DNA of 64,000 nucleotides from Cryptomeria japonica. Lineage: Eukaryota > Streptophyta > Pinopsida > Cupressales > Cupressaceae. The stretch spans positions 119,784,640-119,848,639 of the forward strand of contig NC_081410.1 of the NCBI RefSeq assembly GCF_030272615.1, given 5' to 3'. Position numbers and translations under genes: made by a program. Below are positions 56,151-64,000 of the stretch, piece by piece (positions within the stretch are counted from its first letter, which is position 1; the number at the start of each line of letters is the position of its first letter). The notes under the pieces are model-generated. The model made no database searches, was not told the DNA's origin, and saw nothing but the letters and a program-made list of their open reading frames with translations.

Positions 56151-59100
56151 CAAAATGATGTGGAAAGGGCGAATGGCATTTTTTCTCTTCCCCAATTGCA
56201 GAATCTTTTGTTTGTTAGGACCGTCTTGTTTCTCGAGATCTGAAGGTTAGGACATATCAAAGAGTTGGAGGAAGCAAATGCAAGAGTTGTCCGTAACAAG
56301 GCATTCTTTGAGGAGAGATAATGGTCAAGGAGGTCATTTGCTTTTTCATCTCATAGTGTTTTCCTTGTTAATGTGAAGAGCAAAAGGACCATTGGAAATG
56401 ACATTTTTAAATGATGTTAGAAGGATTGCCGATCAAACTGTTGTAAGATGCGTCTATGCAAAATTGTTTGTCCTTGAATGTTGTTTGATAATTGTATTGG
56501 TAAGATATGATGCAAAAAATAGACGAAGTTCCAAAATGGTACATGGGCCCATGTTTTGAGAATGCGAGCAACACATTTTTTTCGAAGGAGGTTAAAAAAT
56601 CTACAAACTTCTTTGGCTTCCATTAAGGTCTCTTAGAAACAAACAAGGGTGTTTATCATTTCTAAATTTCTAATAGATGGAAGGATGCAAGAAATGGACT
56701 ATCAAGCAGTGTAATTATAGTGTTGTACCCTAAAGGGACAATGTTTTTGAAGTTGTGGATTGTGAGGGGCAGTAAAGGATGCACAATTTATTGATAAGAA
56801 CCATATATAGTTCATTCTTGGAGTGGATCTTCAAAATGTTGTTGAATTCATAATACCGGACAATTCAAAAAATTGTCGAGTGGTTGTTCTGTTGATTGAG
56901 ACACTGTTCTCACATATATTTTGGACTCTGATATAACTCTGGAGTGTGCTGACGTAAAGGTTACTATCACACAACCTACCAAAAATTTGTTTAGACGAGG
57001 CAACTTCTACATATGACATGGCTAGTGGAAGTGGCATTGTAGCTCATTTATAGGATGAACTCATTCTTTGGTCTTATGATATTTCAAAGTCATTTATTAC
57101 TCATTATTTCAAAGTCATTTATTACTCATTAGCATCTAATGCCATTTTAATTAATTTCATTAGGTTCTTTTTCTTGTTCATCCTTGGGCATTATACATTC
57201 TGTATTATAATCAATTTTTATTTCTAGTCTTATTGTAAATTGATTATATATTTTTTATATATCTTTTACTTATTCTAATTATCTTTTTAGATTTAGCATA
57301 AGTCATTTGTACATCAAATGATGTGGCATCTCTCTTCTCCCTACCCTTCCAATCCCCCTTTCCGACCTCTTTATAATCTCCTCAGGTCTGCAACAATCTA
57401 TTTTTCAACTCTTGAGCTCTCTAACATCCTGATGATGGATCACAGAGTGCAAGGGTTAAGATTCTATATGTAATTATGCTTTTTTTGATCAGACTTGTTG
57501 ATGTAAAAAAGACACACAATCGACTCCAGAAACAGCACAAAGAACAGTTATTACTCTTTTTTTATTTCAACTTTTCTGTGTTGTTAGGTTTCCAATATTT
57601 TTGTGGTTTTTTCTTGGTAATATCCTAAGAAACTGATAATTTCTTTTTGGGATGCTGAGAAACTTTCAAGAAAGACATTTTCTTAGATGGTCTATATCAT
57701 GTAGAATTCTGCAAAGAGATTCGTACATAAAAACATCAAAGCTTGAACTTCTAAACTTAACTCAATGACAATGAAATACTTATAGAATAACAAATTGTTT
57801 GTAAATTTAATTGATTCCTGTCTCGGTTGCCTACAAATGGCTATGATCATTTTGTTTATATAGCAATTTGGGATGTGAGGGGCATATAAAGCCTTTGTAG
57901 AGGCCATTGCATGGAAGGTTACTACCAAATTCATCTAAAGCATACTGATTTATCGTTGCACATGTTAATTCAAAGTGTACATGGCCTATATACCAAGACT
58001 AACCTAGAAACTAATTTAACTAATTTAACTTAACACATCAAACCTTACATTGGCATTCTCATGTTCTCACCCACTGAGCTACTGACCTCTCACAGGGTTA
58101 ATTCCTAGTTTTCCTAGATTTTGATTGTCAGTCCTATTTTACTACCGAGGACTACTTGTTAGGAAATCTTATAGTATTACAACAATAACCTTGTGTTAGA
58201 AGTCTCTCAACATAAAATATTGTCTGGAGAATATCCTACCTGATAAAATAAAGAAAGTAAAGGGCATCTAGGATATTTGAATGCATACCTTACTAAGTTA
58301 ACTTTTTAGTTGTAATAAAACCCTTCATCATTTAACAGATTGCACAGCTTTCTGAAATATCGACTCACCAACTTTGAGATCCCTTGTTTTGAGATACCTA
58401 GAAAATGTCAGTGATTTTTTAACTTATAGTCTGTGGAGGGCCTTACTAAATGAGACTCCTCATTCATATTTGCTTCATCCTTTTTGGATGCCTTTATTTT
58501 AGAGTTTTCATACCCTTTTTACAGTTTTCCAACTCTTTTTAATCATAAAAGGTGGATGAAGCCATAAGGAAGGGGAATTTAACAAGAAACTCAAGGTAAA
58601 AAATAAATTCACTGACCACTCATTAATCTTACTCATGTTGATTTTTTCATCAATCAATACTAAGAAGATTTCAAGGCATTTGCTATGAACCATGGGATGG
58701 CTTCTCTTATTCCAATTTTCTGAGTGCTCTTTTCACAGAGGCTGCAACAGAGATTGAAAACTGGTAGGTATTAATCAGATAAAATAGTAATCACTAAATT
58801 TGGTTAAACCAGAGGGTTTGACTTCTCGAGTGTAGGTTAGAGAATGGCAACTCACTCACAACCGTTTTGAAAATTCTCAAAATGGTAGTAGGGATTGGCA
58901 GGAAGAAAGAAATAGAATGTGTTTACTTAATTAATCTTGTTTTTTCCAATTTTTGTTATCATGCATTCTATCTTGCACGTGACTCTTGAATTATGTATTC
59001 TTTGTATTCACCTATTCAGTCTTTCTTAACTATTTATAATCTAGTTCTTGTTTTTAAAATATTATGTTAAATATGTTTTGACTTCTTACATAATCATTAT

Positions 59101-59470
59101 GCACACACAAGAAGTGGTAATTTGAACTCAATGTACAGCAACATGTAGTCTGCAAGATTTTGCTGGCATTTAGTGTGACTGGTGTCCAGAAAAAACATTT
59201 CCTTGTTTAATATCTCTGGATTTGGAATAATTGGCTTGTATGCTGCTGACTTTTATGGTTTTTGGATGTGATCTTTGATCAAACTTTTGGGTTCCTCATT
59301 AGCTTCCAACTCTTAACCTAATAATAAATCTTATAAAAAAATTATTAAAACAAAAAATAAAAATTAATAAATTGTTTTTTGAATTTTGTTGATTTGTAGA
59401 AATCAGCATGTGATAAATCGATCCCCCACTGTTGATCACGACACCCTCCAAAAAAATTAAATTTTAAGAC
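56151..59470. other. AT-rich intergenic DNA without a supported gene
   Basis: I see nothing coding. An exact 25-bp tandem duplication ATTTCAAAGTCATTTATTAC-TCATT occupies 57,081-57,105 and 57,106-57,130. Confidence 0.5.
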
Positions 59471-60036
59471 CGTTGGCCTCTATTATCAGGTTCGGTGGTT
59501 TGTGGCTGGAACCGGGGCCAGGTTTGATCTGGGACCAGGTCTGGTATTGGTCCAACCTTGGGTTTGTCTTGGAGTTGGTGGATTTTTGCATCTTACTCTG
59601 CCCTCTTCTTTTGGCTGATTTTCTCTATTTCTCCATTGTCTTCCTCCGTCCATCTGTGATGCAAGATGAAGCTTTCCAAAGTTTTGTTCTATTTTTATTT
59701 TACCTTCGACTTTCTAAAGTTCTTATTTATTGATTTTTCAAATAAAATTTAATTTATATTAACTTATTGTTTTTAAATCACTAATTTGACATTTACTTTT
59801 GTTTTTAATTCTATATGTTAAATAATAAATTTTTTTATTTCAAAATATTTAAATTGAATTTAATTTTAACAATAAATAACAATATTCTATATGTTCAATA
59901 ATATATTTAAAGTTATTATAACTTGAATATATTATAATAACAATAAATTTTAAAATTTATATGTTTGAACTTATTATAATATATTCAAATTTTATTACAA
60001 TATTGTTTTATTTTGATGATTTATAACTTAGTCGGA
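59471..60036. other. Very AT-rich DNA without a supported gene
   Basis: A short Trp/Gly-rich open frame (59,473-59,733) has no recognisable domain. The rest is ATTATAATAT-like text. Confidence 0.45.
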
Positions 60037-60158
60037 ATATATATATGTATATATATGTATCATGTATGTATGTATACGTATATATATATATATATATATA
60101 TTCATGTATATACATATGTATACACACACACACACATATCTGTGTGTGTGTGTGTATG
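60037..60158. repeat. Compound (TA)n/(CA)n/(TG)n microsatellite
   Basis: TATATG repeats pass into (TA)n, then (CA)n at about 60,121-60,135 and (TG)n at about 60,141-60,156. The adjoining CA and TG tracts are complementary and could pair. Confidence 0.95.
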
Positions 60159-63100
60159 GATGTACCCGTAACCATACCCAAGAAAAAAAAATTGCCCTAC
60201 TCGCGAAACTGTATCTGTAGTACTCATACCCTAATCGGCATGTAGCTTTTGGCCTAAATAATTCCACTTTTCACTGATATGTATCTTTTTGCTTTGTGTT
60301 AACTTTACCTCTTTCCAATTTTATCTTTTCACTGTTATGTATTCTTAAAAAGATGGTCATTTGCACTAAGCAAGAAAAGTTGAGAAGATTCAAAATTAAA
60401 AGAAAAATATAAGGTAAATAAATGGTATTTCAAAACTTCAAGATAGATTTAGTGCAAATAGATAGAGTGTTTATTCATTTGTGCAATCATTCTTGGTGTT
60501 TGTTTAGTCAAGTGTCTTAAGTCAACAAACAAGAAAAAACTTTAGAGCCAAGTCTGGTTGATAACCTAGCTATTTCTGAAAAAAAGTTATTTTGTCTAAC
60601 AAGGTAATTTGGATGAAAGTTATACCTTATGCCGGACAACAAACTTAAAGCTAAGTGATGAGGGACTGTCCTCAGGATGGTCTAGGGATGCCTGATGTCC
60701 CTTAACTGTCAAGGTGACAACAGGATGTCAGCTGTTTTTTAAAAAGTATTGAAAAAACAAAATAGAGTTCTGTAATGCTAAACCTAAAAGTGGTGCGCAC
60801 CAAGCCCCCTTGACCTTAAAAACCCTAGCCATGCCCTTTTGAAAGCATCAAAATAGAAGAGGAATAGATACAAAAAGAAATATAAGTAGAGGAAGAGGAA
60901 GAAGACGGGAAAGAGGAATACAGGGAGAGGCATTAGCACAGTGGAATGTAGAGCTAGTGAGTCAATCCATACAGGGTTGGCCAGGGATCAATTGCCGCTA
61001 GATTCACTTAGCAGTTTGGCGTTCAGGATAATGCTATGGTATTTGTATTGGACAATGAGTTAGGTTAATTATGGTACTCTGTATTATGAACTTGATGAAT
61101 AATTATATGATATATATAATTGTACCAATCGATTGCCAAAATTTCCAACTTTGTGTAATATCAGGTTCTTTTACTCATTGTTTACATAAAAAAAGTAAAG
61201 TACAACTTAGTTTACCTTTTTCTAGTTTTGTTGACACATTAATTTTATTTATTATTTTATTAGCCATCCCTAAAATTGAAAGTTGCTGTCCCTGAAACCC
61301 ATTCCCATTTCTGTCCTAAAAAACTCAGACAAACAGTGGTATTTAAACATCAGGATATTATTCATATTGCCTGCTATATCAACCTGAGAAGTAACTGTGT
61401 CTACGGTAACTATCCAAAGCTGCGGTTTTTGTGATATCTAATAGGTCTGTTACCTTGCCACCTCCAACACGGTTGCAATTGTAATTCCTTTTGTCTTCCT
61501 TTAGTTGAGTACAGTTGATTCTCTCTAGTCTGTATATCCACTTTTTTGTGTTGACATTGATTGGGAGTAAAATTATATCTGTAAGGGGTTCAAGTCCTAA
61601 TAAACAAAATATCTATTAGCAGTATTGTGCTTGTAACCATGATGATTCATTGAGGTTTGTTTTTGTTGAGGGGTTGGCACTGAATCTCAGGTCTTGAATA
61701 TGTGTGCCTGGACTAGGTAGGGTAAATGTTTTGGAGATAATTCCACAACAAAGGTTGGGGAGATCTTAAGAATACATCTATAGTAAAAGGTCAAACAACC
61801 TCATCTAAGCGACTTCTAGTTTGTTCAAACCTGCCCGCATATAGGACACATCAGTAGAATTATAAGAACAAGGTGAAAAATTTTTAAACGAAATTTCAGG
61901 TTTGAATGAAATTGATGTGGATGGAAGATCATGACACAAAACCATGTCATTTTTCTATATTATTCAATATTTAGAAGCAATTTTGTTGAGAGTTTTTGGA
62001 TAGAGACGTTTTACAGTGTTTTGAATATATCGATGTTAGGAGCTAACACAGCGCGACCCATCATCCCTCTATAGTTAATGTTATACAAGAAAATCAGATT
62101 GAATGACTGTAGTCTGCGCCCAATCCAATTAAAGCTTTTTATATGGATAAAATCTGGAGCTTGTTATATTTAGAAACACATTCTAGGAATGTCATGTCCT
62201 GTGAAAGCTTAAAATATACTAATATTTTGTATTTGGTTGTTTATTTATTATACACTGTGCCGATATATCAATGTACCTTGGTTCTGAAGATTGTCTATCC
62301 ACATAACCTTACCCTTATCTGCAGGTAACTGGTGAGAAGTGACGGTGTTTATGTTTTAAGTTTCTTAATACTCTTCTTTTTGTTGCTATAGTTTTTTCTT
62401 TTTAATTCAGGCTTTTTCAGATTTTTTAAGTTTAGCTTGTAGTCTTCTGGGAGTTGAATGCCTTCTCTTAAATTTCTTTTCATCAAGTTGTTCGTTAACC
62501 TCTGAATTGAGATGTTAAAGCACAGAAATAATATTTATTTCAATGTGATATTTTTTATGCTTTGTCATGTTAACCTAGATATTAGTCAAATATAGTTAAG
62601 GTTAGCTCTGGTTTTGGGATCATATATGTTTAATTAAATCTGATTTAAGTCCATGTCTTGGTTTTGAATTTGACTGCTGTAAGTAGTTTTGATGGAATTG
62701 TGTGAGTGGTTTATTGCAATTCAATCTCATTGATGTTCACTGCCTGCCTTTTTGTGTATGTTTCCAAGTTTATACATTAATAGAATTTAGGGTTCACTTC
62801 TGAGATCATTCACAATCTGTACATGATCTTCTGGATTGTTGAAATGTTTAAAGAAGCAAGAGGTGTAGTTTGAAAATAGAACGAGAATGCTGGCGCTTGC
62901 TATTTGACCAGAGGACCAGTCTTCCTGGTTGGGTTTGGCTTTTGATCGAGTAGTTAATGTTAAGATGCATGGATAATGTTTTTGCCGTAGGCTGTTATTT
63001 GTGCTTTCTACTTGGTTTAATTCTAGGCGTTTTTTACTAACTTATATTTGTGGATGATTTAATATTATACATGTCTGCATTGTATTAAAGCACAATGATC

Positions 63101-64000
63101 ATAAAATTATCATCCGGGCAAACCTGATTTTTAACCCTGAGATGCCGTTAAATTTTAAATTCAGGTTGTATGTATTGACCTGATCCGCATTGGTTCCTGT
63201 TTATATATTTTGTTCTAATTTTAAACTTCTAGTTGTGAAGTATATATAATTGTTTTAGCTCTGTTTTGTTAATTTAAGATCATAAATGATTATAGAGTTT
63301 ATTAAGTCTGCTTTTTGTCTGGCATATTTTACAAAGTGACTATAAATTGTGAAGTGAAATCCGAGGTACTCCCCAGTGCTTAACCATTTATACTTTTATC
63401 ATACACATCAGAATTGAGGGCATCTTGCACAAAAATGGAAGAAGAGACGTATATGAGCATATCAGGCAACTGTGGTGAGGATAATTATTTGCTCGCTTGA
63501 TTATTTGTGTGAAGTACACAACATTTCCAGATTGTTTCTAAAGGTGGATCATAACAAGAAAATTTGAACTAGATATAAAAGATTATGTATTTTGAGGAAA
63601 ATTATGGTTTTATCTTTCCTAATATCTCTAATTATTATCTGCTTCTGAGTTTGTTTTGAAGATGACAATTGTTTTTCTTATGCCCACAGGCAATTTGTGT
63701 GTTTATATTCTACCAATCCGTAGGGCAATGGGACAAACTGCTCTGCGTTCCAAGCTTCCAATACGGCTATGTTAAAGTTTCACCATAATATTAAAGATTG
63801 TTGATGGTCAATGCTTTTGCCAATGAACATTCAACATTGTGATTCTCTGCCTTATGGAGTCAATTATTTAGTTATTCAATCAGGAGAAGGGAACGAATCA
63901 TCTATCCAACGAAGTTAAGGTGACATCCTTTTATGCTTTCTTGAATAAAAATAAGAGTTTTTTGTTTGAAGTTTGAAGTCTCAATTTTAATCAAGGGGAG
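60159..64000. other. Intergenic DNA without a supported gene
   Basis: No coding domain is seen on either strand. There are a few splice-like sites (CTGCAG/GTAACT near 62,325; CCCACAG/GCAATTTG near 63,690) but no frame to go with them. They might be untranslated exons of a gene beyond the window. Confidence 0.4.

Noticed and set aside
59473-59733. 86-codon Trp/Gly-rich frame as a gene
   Set aside because: No recognisable domain, and it lies in AT-rich non-coding surroundings with no splice or promoter context.
60028-60267. Ile/Tyr/His-repeat open frames
   Set aside because: Translation of the compound TA/CA/TG microsatellite.
61570-61610. GGGTTCAAGTCC as the T-arm of a tRNA
   Set aside because: No matching acceptor, D or anticodon arms could be found upstream.

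Overview
The window looks like nuclear DNA of a land plant, most likely a gymnosperm (conifer-type) genome. It holds one recognisable host gene in 64 kb, surrounded by old, nested and heavily mutated LTR and non-LTR retroelements. No species can be named from the sequence alone.

Bases 1-6,000 (+): the 3' part of a Ty3/gypsy element. It has a Pro/Ser-rich reading frame, a long non-coding stretch with tandem repeats, a polypurine tract and an LTR starting at 4,119, followed by a Ty1/copia-like LTR edge near 5,950.

Bases 6,880-14,191 and 30,177-30,480 (-): an old Tat-lineage Ty3/gypsy element (gag-linker, split protease, G-patch, RT, RNase H). It was broken by at least four later insertions: a 1.8-kb RNase H retroposon (8,490-10,300), a probable LTR (10,328-11,701), a solo LTR (12,634-13,669) and a complete 16-kb element (14,192-30,176).

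That 16-kb element has two LTRs of 767 and 771 bp, a perfect 5-bp target duplication (GGAGG), PBS, gag, protease, G-patch, RT, RNase H, a second RNase H and integrase on the minus strand. On the opposite strand, between integrase and the 3' LTR, lies a decayed gene resembling the plant mobile domain (PMD, MAIN/MAIL-like) family. All of its frames carry stops or frameshifts.

Bases 30,500-38,200: more repeats, including a solo LTR of the same family as the 16-kb element (33,302-34,074, TSD CAACC), a duplicated LTR-like unit (34,170-37,751) and a second copy of the RNase H retroposon (34,780-36,571, minus).

Bases 38,517-42,390 (+): an apparently intact seven-exon gene for a G-type cyclin-dependent kinase (CDKG/PITSLRE-like, 870 aa predicted), with an arginine/serine/acidic N-terminal region and a complete kinase domain.

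Bases 42,400-64,000: mostly AT-rich non-coding DNA, with a third, divergent RNase H retroposon (48,721-50,092, minus), two fragments of plant LINE ORF1 (DUF4283 type) and several microsatellites.

The most unusual items are the RT-less retroposon family, which couples an RNase H domain to an unrecognised second reading frame and has a fixed 5' end and target duplications, and the antisense PMD-like gene carried by the Tat element.
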